From Halorussus caseinilyticus (GTDB lineage: Archaea; Halobacteriota; Halobacteria; Halobacteriales; Haladaptataceae), in assembly GCF_029338395.1 (NCBI RefSeq), contig NZ_CP119809.1, positions 3,224,001 through 3,288,000 of the forward strand: a DNA stretch of 64,000 nt, read 5' to 3'. Below the pieces are notes generated by a model. That model was not told the DNA's origin and did no database searches. It saw only the letters and a list, made by a program, of their open reading frames with translations. This document shows, one piece after another, positions 43,634 to 50,613 of the stretch. Both the position numbers and the translations under genes were made by a program. Each line of letters opens with the position of its first letter. The first letter of the stretch is position 1.

Positions 43634-44923
43634 CTACGCCAAAAACTCCCTCGCGGCGTCCGAAAGCACCTCGCCAGCGGTCAGCACCTCCGACCACACA
43701 ATCGTCTCGTCCGGGAAGTGGGCCTGTTCGATGCTCCCCGGCCCGAACATCACCGTCGGGACTCCGGCGTCGATGTAGTGGCGGGCGTCTGCGCCGTAGG
43801 TCGCGCCGCGGGGGTCGGTCTCGGCGAGTCCGTTGGCCTCCATCGCGCGCTGGACCGCCGTCACGACCGGTTCGTCGGCGTCGATTTCCGACGGCTCGAA
43901 CTGGACCGAGAACCGCTCGAACTCCGGCGGGTGGTCGGCCAACCACTCGTCGTCGGCGACGAGCTGGGCGAGTCGCCGGTCGAAGACTTCCTCGACTTCC
44001 GCGACCGTCTCGCCCGGCGCGACCCCGATTCGAAGCTCCGCGGTCAACTCCGCGGGGACCGACGACGCCCAGTCGCCCGCCTCGACGCGCCCGACGACCA
44101 CGGGCCACGGCACCGGAAACCGGTCGTAGAGGGGGTGAGTCACCGACTCGCCGCGCTCGGTTTCGAGGTCCCTGAACGCCCGGCGAATCTGCTCGAAGGA
44201 GGGGAGTACGTCCACGCCGCGCCACCGCGTGGCGGCGTGGGCCGACCGCCCCGTGAGTCGCAGGCGCTTCATCAGACTCCCCTCGGAGGCCGTGATTGGC
44301 CGGAGTTCGGTGGGTTCGGCGATTATCGCGGCGTCTCGCTCGAACGGGTAGGGGTTCGAGCGGGCGGCGGCGGCCGCGCCGACGCCGCCCGCCTCCTCGC
44401 CGACGACGCTCTCGACCACGACCCGCCCGTCGAGTCCCCGGACCTCCGGAACCGAACCGTCGGCCGCGCTCTCGTGGAGGTGCTTCGCCGCGAAGACGCA
44501 GGCCGCGAGTCCGGACTTCATGTCGGCCGCGCCGCGGGCCGTGAGGGTCTCCTCGTCGCCCTCGTCGCGCCACGTCGGGTCGAAGGGGTCGCTCGACCAC
44601 GACTCGCGGGCGACCGGCACCACGTCTACGTGGCCGTTCAACACGAGCGTCGGCCCGGCGTCCGGGTCGCCGAATTCGAGGACGCCGCCGACGCTCGGCC
44701 GGTCTTCGACCGGAATCTCGCCGGGGTCGTCGGGAAACGAGGGGTGGTCGGCCAACTCCTCGGCGTCGGCGACCCACTCGTAGGTCTCGAAGCCGAGTTC
44801 GTCCAATCGCTCCCGGACGAAGGCTTGGGCGGGCGCTTCGTTCTCTTCGGTGGTGTCGAATCGCAGGAGACCCTCCGCGAACTCCCGGAGGTCGGCGTCG
44901 CGTTCGCTGGCGAAGTCGTTCAT
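43634..44923 (-). CDS. M20-family metallopeptidase (ArgE/DapE-like)
   Basis: A 429-residue two-zinc amidohydrolase/peptidase. Metal and catalytic residues are His and Asp in [10 protein letters not shown], Asp in [11 protein letters not shown], Glu-Glu in [10 protein letters not shown], and a later His near [14 protein letters not shown] lid/dimerisation domain (about 210-325) is present. The family includes acetylornithine deacetylase, succinyl-diaminopimelate desuccinylase and carboxypeptidases. The precise substrate is unclear, and no arg or dap genes are nearby to decide. ATG at 44923. Confidence 0.87.
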   Translation of the reverse strand: MNDFASERDADLREFAEGLLRFDTTEENEAPAQAFVRERLDELGFETYEWVADAEELADHPSFPDDPGEIPVEDRPSVGGVLEFGDPDAGPTLVLNGHVDVVPVARESWSSDPFDPTWRDEGDEETLTARGAADMKSGLAACVFAAKHLHESAADGSVPEVRGLDGRVVVESVVGEEAGGVGAAAAARSNPYPFERDAAIIAEPTELRPITASEGSLMKRLRLTGRSAHAATRWRGVDVLPSFEQIRRAFRDLETERGESVTHPLYDRFPVPWPVVVGRVEAGDWASSVPAELTAELRIGVAPGETVAEVEEVFDRRLAQLVADDEWLADHPPEFERFSVQFEPSEIDADEPVVTAVQRAMEANGLAETDPRGATYGADARHYIDAGVPTVMFGPGSIEQAHFPDETIVWSEVLTAGEVLSDAAREFLA

Positions 44924-45183
44924 GACCGTTTCGACTGAGGACGCGACGGTAAAACTTGCGTCACTCGTCGAGGGGTAGGCTGTGGTGTCGAGACATAATT
45001 AGATGTTCTAAACGTGTCTTATTATTTGCCTAAATAGTGTTCTATTGTTCTAGACAAGGTATTTTATTTGTATTAGCTCTTCTACACGGACCGAGTTGTT
45101 CCTCGACGACGGGAACACAACGACGGGACGCCGTCCGAGAAATAGTAAACGTTTAACTACGCCCGGTGCTATCTGTGAATCGA

Positions 45184-45296
45184 GGGCTGGTAGCTCAGTT
45201 AGGCAGAGCGTCTGGCTTTTAGCACGACACACCCGGAGATTCCGGATGGTCGTGGAAGACACCAGACGGCCAGGGGTTCAAATCCCTTCCAGCCCG
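45184..45296 (+). tRNA. tRNA-Lys(UUU) with a 39-nt intron
   Basis: Acceptor GGGCTGG (45184-45190) pairs with CCAGCCC (45289-45295), discriminator G45296. The anticodon stem TCTGG (45211-45215) pairs with CCAGA (45262-45266). The loop is CTTTTA (45216-45221) plus A45261, with anticodon TTT at 45218-45220. The intron, 45222-45260, lies at the canonical 37/38 position. It can form CACGAC/GTCGTG with an inner CCGG helix, consistent with the bulge-helix-bulge the archaeal endonuclease needs. T arm AGGGG/CCCTT with TTCAAAT. The promoter region upstream is AT-rich. Confidence 0.92.
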
Positions 45297-45298
45297 CT
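45275..45298 (+). other. left copy of a 24-bp tRNA-Lys 3'-end direct repeat (putative att site)
   Basis: The T-loop and acceptor end of tRNA-Lys, from GGTTCAAATCCC to CCAGCCCGCT, recurs exactly at 45485-45508. Integrases of haloarchaeal elements commonly use tRNA 3' ends, leaving such repeats. The sequence between the copies is only 186 bp. Confidence 0.65.
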
Positions 45299-45431
45299 AT
45301 CTTTTGCGACGAGCAACACGGCGAGCGCCTCGTGCGCTCGCCACTCCGCGAGTCGCAAAGTACGATGCTAAAAGGATTCGAACCCTGCAAGTCGCACGCC
45401 CGCGTGGTTCGAGAGCAACGCTCTCGTCATC

Positions 45432-45452
45432 CCGAAAATCTCCGATTTTCGG
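45432..45452. repeat. hairpin inside the putative att interval
   Basis: CCGAAAATC (45432-45440) pairs with GATTTTCGG (45444-45452) across three bases. A second small hairpin CGAGAGC/GCTCTCG is just upstream at about 45410-45426. Neither is associated with a gene. Confidence 0.5.
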
Positions 45453-45484
45453 CGACAACGAAGTGAGCAGGAACGTCTTGCTCC

Positions 45485-45508
45485 GGTTCAAATCCCTTCC
45501 AGCCCGCT
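45485..45508 (+). other. right copy of the 24-bp tRNA-Lys 3'-end repeat (putative att site)
   Basis: Identical in 24 bp to the mature tRNA-Lys 3' end, including discriminator G and one base beyond. The flanking TTCTGCGACGA also resembles the original TATCTTTTGCGACGA flank after a short deletion. It has no 5' half, so it is not a functional tRNA. Confidence 0.65.
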
Positions 45509-45541
45509 TCTGCGACGAACGAAGGTGAGGAGCGAAGCGAC

Positions 45542-45566
45542 GACTCGATAGACGAGTCTGTGTTTT
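45542..45566 (+). terminator. hairpin plus T-run downstream of the att copy
   Basis: GACTCG (45542-45547) pairs with CGAGTC (45553-45558) and is followed by TGTGTTTT. It may end the tRNA-region transcript. Confidence 0.4.
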
Positions 45567-45639
45567 CTAGTCCGTCAGTTACGAGTTGAACCATTCGGGA
45601 CACTACTGCGCCGACGAAAAGGAACAACGAAGCTAGCTA

Positions 45640-45755
45640 CTCCCGACGCCAATCAGGACCGCAACTGCACGGCCCTCGTCCTCCCCACCCTCCTCGTTCG
45701 CTCCCTGCGGTCGCTCTACTTCGTCCCTCGCGCGCGTTGCTCGCGCGCGCCGGGT
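45640..45755 (+). repeat. E2 repeat, copy E
   Basis: This block lies in the 543-bp gap after tRNA-Lys. It holds CCGACGCCAATCAGGACCG (45643-45661, shared with copy A), a very short GCAACTGCACGG tract, TCCTCCCCACCCTCC, and the same 30-bp CGCGCGCG-type palindrome as copy A at 45722-45751. The repeat tract is nearly absent here, so this is a shortened copy. Confidence 0.75.
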
Positions 45756-45839
45756 CGAAAGTCGAGACTGGCGCGCTGTTCCGTCGAAAGAGGTGGCTCT
45801 CACCTCGGTTTCAGGAGAAGAGTCGGGAAGGAGGGCGCC

Positions 45840-46427
45840 TCAGACGCTCTCGAAGTCGGTGTTCACGTCGCCGTCGCGGTCCAAATCGACGATGGCGTCG
45901 AACAGGCCCATGAACTTCTCGACGTGTTCCTCGTCGTGGACGCCCTTCGAGAGGTGGAACAGGCCAACCGCGTCGTGTTCACGCAGGAGGCCCAGAATCT
46001 GGCGCACCACGTCCCGAACGCGGGACTCGTCGGCGTAGTAGGCCATCTCGGTGATGGAGTCGAGACTGATTCGGCGCTTGCCGTCGGTATCTTCGAGGAA
46101 GTTCCGCGTCACGTCCAGAATGCCCTCCAAGTCGTCGGGCGAGGAGACGTAGTGGACGTTCTCGGTGCTTCGGCGCGAGTAGCCGCGTTCGATGCTCAGG
46201 GTGTCCAGAATCTCGGCCTTGCTCTCGTCTACGTCGTAGTGGCTGAGTTTCTGTTTGACTTCTCGCGCGGTGGTTCGGGTCGAGATGACGAGGAAGTGGT
46301 CGGTGTCGGTCTTCAGAAAGTCGGTGTCGATTCGGTCTGTCTCACCGGTACTCGGATGCAGCAGCAGGATACCCGTGCCACCGGGTACCGTCTCGGGGGC
46401 GTTTTCGATGGCAAGTCGATAATCCAT
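45840..46427 (-). CDS. RecA/KaiC-like fold protein without a P-loop (DUF7090/HTR-like)
   Basis: A 195-residue protein with KaiC-like strand order: TGILLLHPSTGETDRID in place of the P-loop, HFLVISTRTTAREVKQKL, ENVHYVSSPDDLEGIL, then RRISLDSITEMAYYADESRVRDVV as a Walker-B-like strand and GLFHLSKGVHDEEHVEKFMGLFD, ending in an acidic tail. No Walker lysine is present. It is similar in build to the 7.9-kb protein, though the sequences are distant. The ATG at 46427 is preferred over a GTG two codons upstream. Probably regulatory, unknown partner. Confidence 0.72.
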   Translation of the reverse strand: MDYRLAIENAPETVPGGTGILLLHPSTGETDRIDTDFLKTDTDHFLVISTRTTAREVKQKLSHYDVDESKAEILDTLSIERGYSRRSTENVHYVSSPDDLEGILDVTRNFLEDTDGKRRISLDSITEMAYYADESRVRDVVRQILGLLREHDAVGLFHLSKGVHDEEHVEKFMGLFDAIVDLDRDGDVNTDFESV

Positions 46428-46508
46428 ATCCACTGGTAATACGTGGCGACGACTTAAGAATGCGGGTCAGACGCGTGTGAGAAACACACCCGTCGCGGAA
46501 CCCCTGAC

Positions 46509-46952
46509 TCAGAACACGCTGTCGGCGGTGGCCGCCCCGACCACGCTGAAGATGGCCCCGACGCTGATGGCCCGGAGCGTGATGGCGACGGTCTCCATCG
46601 TGGGTTCGCCGCCGACGTACGTCGTCTCCGCGAGGAACGTCTCCGGTGCGTCGAACACCAGCGCCAGAATCGCCACGGACCCGAACGAGACCACCATCAG
46701 CGAGATGAACCGCGAGGGGACTCCGGCCACCTCCGACTCGCGGTCGGGGTCCCGGTCGTCGTCAGCCTTGTAGAGCGCCCCGTAACCGATGAGGAAGACG
46801 ATGAGAACCGTCAACACCCCCTGAAAGAGTTCCATGTGACTCGCCAGCACCCACACCTCCTCGGTGACGACGAACGGTCCCGCGAGCAGGAACCCGCCGA
46901 CCACCTGCTGGGCGGTGTCAGCGAGCGCGAAGCGCTTCTTCGGTCCGACCAT
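46509..46952 (-). CDS. DUF2391-family membrane protein
   Basis: A 147-residue membrane protein with four predicted segments (about residues 16-37, 42-65, 85-105 and 125-145). Typical features are TAQQVVGGFLLAGPFVVTEEVW and LFQGVLTVLIVFLIGYGALY. The ATG at 46952 is chosen because MVGPKKRFALADTAQQV matches the family start; longer in-frame reading passes through the methyltransferase promoter. Function of the family is unknown. It is divergent from the methyltransferase gene. Confidence 0.75.
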   Translation of the reverse strand: MVGPKKRFALADTAQQVVGGFLLAGPFVVTEEVWVLASHMELFQGVLTVLIVFLIGYGALYKADDDRDPDRESEVAGVPSRFISLMVVSFGSVAILALVFDAPETFLAETTYVGGEPTMETVAITLRAISVGAIFSVVGAATADSVF

Positions 46953-47084
46953 AGGCGACGTGACACACCGCGAGGGTAAAAGCCCCGTGCCCGCGGACCT
47001 GCCCGGAGACGCCACCCGGCGACGCCACCCGGAGTCGGACGGCGTTCCGAATCGGTTTTGTCCGTGGCACGACTCCCTCCGCGC

Positions 47085-47777
47085 ATGAGCGTACGCGAGG
47101 AGTTCGACGACTGGGCGGCCGACGGCCGCGACAAGGGGATGGAAGACCGCCACTGGCACACCGCCAAGTACGTGCTGGCCCGGATGCCGGTCGAGGCGGG
47201 CGACACCGTGCTGGACCTCGGCACCGGGAGCGGGTACGCCGCTCGCGCGCTCCGGGACACCAAGGACGCGGGCCGGGCCTACGGACTCGACGGGTCGCCG
47301 GAGATGGCGCGCAACGCCACGGAGTACACCGACGACGGCGCGGGCGACGGCGACGTTGGCTTCCTCGTGGGGGACTTCGACCACCTGCCGTTCGCCGACG
47401 ACAGCGTGGACCACGTGTTCACGATGGAGGCGTTCTACTACGCCAACGACCCTCACGAGACCCTGCGCGAAGTCGCCCGCGTCCTGCGGCCCGGCGGCAC
47501 CTTCTTCTGCGCGGTCAACTACTACGAGGAGAACGTCCACTCGCACTCGTGGCAGGACAACATCGACGTGGAGATGACTCGGTGGTCGGCCGCGGAGTAC
47601 CGCGAGGCCTTCCGGGACGCCGGTCTCTACGTCGCCGAACAGGACAACGTGCCCGACCGAGAGACCGAGATTCCCGACGAAAGCGAGTTCCCGACCGAGA
47701 GTTGGGACTCGCGGGAGGCGATGGTCGAACGCTACCGGGAGTTCGGCACCTTACTGACGGTGGGCGTCGCACCCTAA
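47085..47777 (+). CDS. class I SAM-dependent methyltransferase
   Basis: A 230-residue Rossmann-fold methyltransferase (methyltransf_11/25 group). The SAM-binding motif I is VLDLGTGSGYAARAL. Motif II acidic residue is in AYGLDGSPEM. Motif post-II is GDFDHLPFADDSVDHVFTM. Motif III is VLRPGGTFFCAVN. The C-terminal part contains a Trp/Glu-rich substrate cap. Substrate unknown. Start ATG 47085. It stands alone and is convergent with the peroxidase-related gene. Confidence 0.87.
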   Translation: MSVREEFDDWAADGRDKGMEDRHWHTAKYVLARMPVEAGDTVLDLGTGSGYAARALRDTKDAGRAYGLDGSPEMARNATEYTDDGAGDGDVGFLVGDFDHLPFADDSVDHVFTMEAFYYANDPHETLREVARVLRPGGTFFCAVNYYEENVHSHSWQDNIDVEMTRWSAAEYREAFRDAGLYVAEQDNVPDRETEIPDESEFPTESWDSREAMVERYREFGTLLTVGVAP

Positions 47778-47800
47778 CACCCTGCTCCCGGCCTGATTTC

Positions 47801-48424
47801 TCACTCCATCTCCCGAGCGAAGTCGTAAAACTCGTCGTTCGGGCGCATGTCCGCCATCGAGGCCATCCGGTTGCTCAGGTTGAAGAAGGCCGTCACGCTC
47901 CCCACGTCCCAGATTTCCTCGTCGGAGAGACCGGCGTCACGCAACGCCGCCAAGTCGTCGTCGGTCACGCGCCCCGGCTTCTCGGTCAGTTTCACGGCGA
48001 AGTCGAGCATCGCCCGGCGTCGCTCCGAGAGGTCGGCGGCGCGGTGGTTCGTGGCGAGTTGGTCGGCGAGTTTCGGGCGCTCGCTGTAGAACCGACAGAG
48101 CGCGCCGTGGGCGACGACGCAGTAGAGGCAGTCGTTGACGCCGCTGACGGTCACGACTATCATCTCGACCTCCTCGCGGTCGAGCGGCGTGTCCTCCACG
48201 AGGGCGTCGTGGTACTGGAAAAAGGGCCGGAAGTGACTCGGCTTGTAGCCGAACGCGCGGAAGACGTTGGGCGTGAACCCCGCGCGCTCGGTCTCTTCTT
48301 CGATTCGCTCGCGGAGGTCTTCCGGCAGGTCCTCGATGTCAGGGACCGGGAAGTTCGTCATCGGCGGGTCGCCGGTCCGGTCGCCACTCGTCCGGTCGTC
48401 GTCGGTTTCGGGGTCGTCGGACAT
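47801..48424 (-). CDS. carboxymuconolactone decarboxylase/AhpD-like peroxidase-related protein
   Basis: A 207-residue protein of the AhpD-like alpha-helical fold. The redox site is CLYCVVAHG (near residue 103), with the two cysteines and distal histidine of alkylhydroperoxidase. The pattern PLDREEVEMIVVTVSGVND and ALRDAGLSDEEIWDVGSV belongs to the 'uncharacterised peroxidase-related enzyme' group. Likely role: reduction of organic peroxides. I chose the ATG at 48424 rather than a GTG at 48436, since the region is charged and poorly conserved either way. Confidence 0.88.
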   Translation of the reverse strand: MSDDPETDDDRTSGDRTGDPPMTNFPVPDIEDLPEDLRERIEEETERAGFTPNVFRAFGYKPSHFRPFFQYHDALVEDTPLDREEVEMIVVTVSGVNDCLYCVVAHGALCRFYSERPKLADQLATNHRAADLSERRRAMLDFAVKLTEKPGRVTDDDLAALRDAGLSDEEIWDVGSVTAFFNLSNRMASMADMRPNDEFYDFAREME

Positions 48425-48521
48425 GACGGTCGGCACTGACGCGGGGTCGCCAGTTAGTTCTCACTGCGTGGTAGGCGACTCGCGCGGCCCGAGGGCGCGC
48501 GAGTCGCCCAACGAGTCGCTC

Positions 48522-49076
48522 CTACGCCTTCTCCCCGGCGAGAATCTCGGTCTCCAGCCAGTTCTCCTCGGGCGGGAGCGGGCAGGCGAACGTCTCGCTG
48601 TAGGCGCAGAACGGCGAGTACGCGAGGTTGAAGTCCAGCGTTATCTCGTCGCCGTCTTCCAGTTCGCCCTCGGTCTCGAACTCCATGTACCGGCCGTTCT
48701 CGTAGCTCTGCTGTCCGGTCGTCTTGTCGCGGAACGGGACGAACAGGCCGTCGTCGTCGGCCTGCTGGCGGTAGCCCGCGAGTTCGTACGCCTCGCCGTC
48801 GAGTTCGAAGTGGAGCGTGGCGACCCGGAGGTAGCGCTGTGGTCGTCCGGCGCTCACGTCCATCTCCACGGGGTCGGGCCGGTCGTGGACCTCGACGGTC
48901 GCAGTCACGCGGTAGTCGGCGTCGGGGTCGAAGTAGTCGAGACCCGCGAAGTCGTCGCGCTCCTCGGGCGGAATCGGCGACTGGGGGTGGTCCCCGAAGA
49001 AGTCGTCCTTCTCTGCGCGGTGGGACTGGAGTTGCTCGCGCCACTGCGCGGCGTCGAAGTCGTCGGCGTCGGTCAT
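48522..49076 (-). CDS. DUF1684-family protein
   Basis: A 184-residue soluble protein. The family signature occurs as FFGDHPQSPIPPEERDDFAGLDYFDPDADYRV in outline, with later GLFVPFRDKTTGQQSYENGRYMEF and the C-terminal LDFNLAYSPFCAYSETFACPLPPEENWL. The NxAYNPxCAY-type motif is conserved in DUF1684, which is a beta-rich fold of unknown function. The ATG at 49076 fits the domain. It lies in a single-gene unit preceded by an E2 repeat. Confidence 0.87.
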   Translation of the reverse strand: MTDADDFDAAQWREQLQSHRAEKDDFFGDHPQSPIPPEERDDFAGLDYFDPDADYRVTATVEVHDRPDPVEMDVSAGRPQRYLRVATLHFELDGEAYELAGYRQQADDDGLFVPFRDKTTGQQSYENGRYMEFETEGELEDGDEITLDFNLAYSPFCAYSETFACPLPPEENWLETEILAGEKA

Positions 49077-49159
49077 GGTCGGTCGTACTCGTTCGCGCCG
49101 GGTAACGCTTCTTATCACTCTCTGAATTCGTCGGAAGGAGCGCGGAACGAGACGGGACG

Positions 49160-49390
49160 CGGAACGCAGATGACGACTGCCGACGCCTATCAGACCGCAC
49201 CCGCACGGCACCGCGAGGGCCTCACGCCTCCCCAACCGATTGCGTTGCTCACTCCGTTGCGCTACTCATCCACCGTCAGAGGCACGCTCTGACGAGCCTG
49301 CGCTCACGTCCGTTCGCGCAGACCCCGCGCGGTTGGCGCGTCGCCATGGCGACGCGCCAGCACGCGCCGGGGTGACTGTTCAACCCTCTC
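49160..49390 (+). repeat. E2 repeat, copy F, with a 26-bp perfect palindrome
   Basis: This block fills the 382-bp gap before the DUF5807 gene. It contains CCGACGCCTATCAGACCGCAC (49180-49200), ACGGCACCGCGAGGGCCTC, ACGCCTCCCCAACCGATTGCG, and a perfect palindrome TGGCGCGTCGCCA joined to TGGCGACGCGCCA (49334-49359). The flanks CCCCGCGCGG and CACGCGCCGGGG can extend the stem. The CCGCACCGC tract is short. Confidence 0.72.
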
Positions 49391-49458
49391 ACTCGTCCGG
49401 TCTGCTCGCGTGCCGTCGAGAACGCGGGTCTTTTCCCGTCGCCGTCCCTACCGGCGAT

Positions 49459-49884
49459 ATGGACAAACGCGAGCAGTTCCTCGCGGGCGAGCGACCCGAG
49501 GACGTGACGCTGTTTCTCGCCGACTCGTTCGTCGAGGGCGAGGGCGACGGACTGGCCAAGCACGGCGAAGCAGTAGACGGCGGCGTGGTGTTGGTAGTCG
49601 AGGGCGACCAAGGCCGGAGCGTGTTCAAGACCGCGACCGGCATGGACGCGATGGGGTTCGCGAAGCAGGCGATGGGTACCGACGGCGAGATTGCGCGGGA
49701 CCTCGCGGGCGGCGACTGCCCCGACTGCGACGGTGGCAACGTCGAGTTCGTCTTCGCGTTCGCCGAGGAACAGAACGAGGAGGTCGGCGGTCTCTACGCC
49801 GAGGGCGAAGTCATCCACGCCTACGCCTACTGCGACTGCGGCACGGCGTACTCCGAGAAATGGGTCGCCGACGGGTCGGCGTAG
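49459..49884 (+). CDS. DUF5807-family haloarchaeal protein
   Basis: A 141-residue acidic protein. Two zinc-type knuckles CPDCDGG and CDCGTAYSEKW frame a beta region (NVEFVFAFAEEQNEEVGGLYAEGEVIHAYAY in outline). The N-terminal half DKREQFLAGERPEDVTLFLADSF is helical and acidic. Function unknown; the family is restricted to halophilic archaea as far as I recall. The ATG at 49459 gives the expected start. Confidence 0.75.
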   Translation: MDKREQFLAGERPEDVTLFLADSFVEGEGDGLAKHGEAVDGGVVLVVEGDQGRSVFKTATGMDAMGFAKQAMGTDGEIARDLAGGDCPDCDGGNVEFVFAFAEEQNEEVGGLYAEGEVIHAYAYCDCGTAYSEKWVADGSA

Positions 49885-49994
49885 ACGGTTCTTCTGACGC
49901 GCGTGGCGGTCTTCGGGTCGTTGGAGAGTGAATCGACTAAGGCTCGGAAACACCTCGTTTGTTCACTTCGTCTCGTGATAGCGACGTAGAAACT

Positions 49995-50218
49995 GCTTTG
50001 ACGAACGCTCAGAAAGCCCCCACCCGCTCGCGGTCGCTGGCCGACATATCCGTCGTTCGCTTCGCTCACTCCGGATAGAGGTCGGCCAGACGACCACGGT
50101 AAACGCGAGCGGGCGGCCCCTTTCATCCACCCAGACTGGTGGTTTGGTCGGCCGTGGCGTTCCGGCGGTTGATTCACCGGGCGCATCCCGGTGGAAGTTC
50201 CACCGAGCGCGTCCCGGC
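49995..50218 (+). repeat. E1 structured repeat, copy 3 (full length, with 26-bp units)
   Basis: This block fills the 414-bp gap between the DUF5807 gene and the next small gene. Element from GAAAGCCCCC at 50012. Outer stem 50023-50031 with 50105-50113. Second stem GGTCG 50032-50036 with CGACC 50091-50095. Inner stem CTGGCCGAC 50037-50045 with GTCGGCCAG 50081-50089, and TATCC 50047-50051 with GGATA 50073-50077. After CCCCTTTCATCC come three contiguous 26-bp units (50141-50166, 50167-50192, 50193-50218). Confidence 0.85.
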
Positions 50219-50298
50219 GGCCGTCGGCCGCCGGGGTCGCGTCGTCGTCGGGGTTCGCTGGCCCAAGCCGTTTTGCCGGTGACGATTGCACGGCCGTC

Positions 50299-50580
50299 AT
50301 GGAAGACTACGAGCGCGTCCCCGTCGAGGACTGGAACGCCGTCGCGGACCACCTCCGGGAAATCGCCGCCGACGGCGAGGTGTCCGAGAGCGGCGAGGGC
50401 ATCGAAATCACGGTCGGGAGCGCGACCTTCCTCGTCACGAAAGACGGCCGGGTCTCGGCCGGGATGCCCCTCCACGACTTCGAGGATGGCGGCGTCGAAG
50501 CCCTCTACTTCGACCACGACGCCGGTGCCATCCGCGTCGAGGGTGGCGACCTCTCTTACGAGTTCCGAACGCCGTCGTAA
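50299..50580 (+). CDS. conserved haloarchaeal small protein of unknown function
   Basis: A 93-residue acidic protein. The pattern is a helix (VEDWNAVADHLREIAADGEV) followed by alternating strands (GIEITVGSATFLVTKDGRVSAGMPLHDF, VEALYFDHDAGAIRVEGGDLSYEFR). That suggests a small all-beta sandwich after one helix. No catalytic or metal motif is seen. ATG at 50299. It ends 33 bp before the PfkB gene on the same strand, so the two may be co-transcribed. Confidence 0.65.
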   Translation: MEDYERVPVEDWNAVADHLREIAADGEVSESGEGIEITVGSATFLVTKDGRVSAGMPLHDFEDGGVEALYFDHDAGAIRVEGGDLSYEFRTPS

Positions 50581-50613
50581 GGTGTTTCCTCCCGCAGTCC
50601 CTCCACCTCGGCG

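Noticed and set aside
42622-44175. 517-codon plus-strand frame spanning the HTH and peptidase region
   Set aside because: It is in a different frame from the real HTH gene and is Arg/Pro-rich after residue 100, as expected of an out-of-frame reading.
45360-45400. Possible second tRNA near GGATTCGAACCC
   Set aside because: The motif is an antisense-like T-loop string with no acceptor or anticodon arms on either strand.
50141-50218. Possible CRISPR array formed by the 26-bp units
   Set aside because: Units are back-to-back without spacers and differ from one another.
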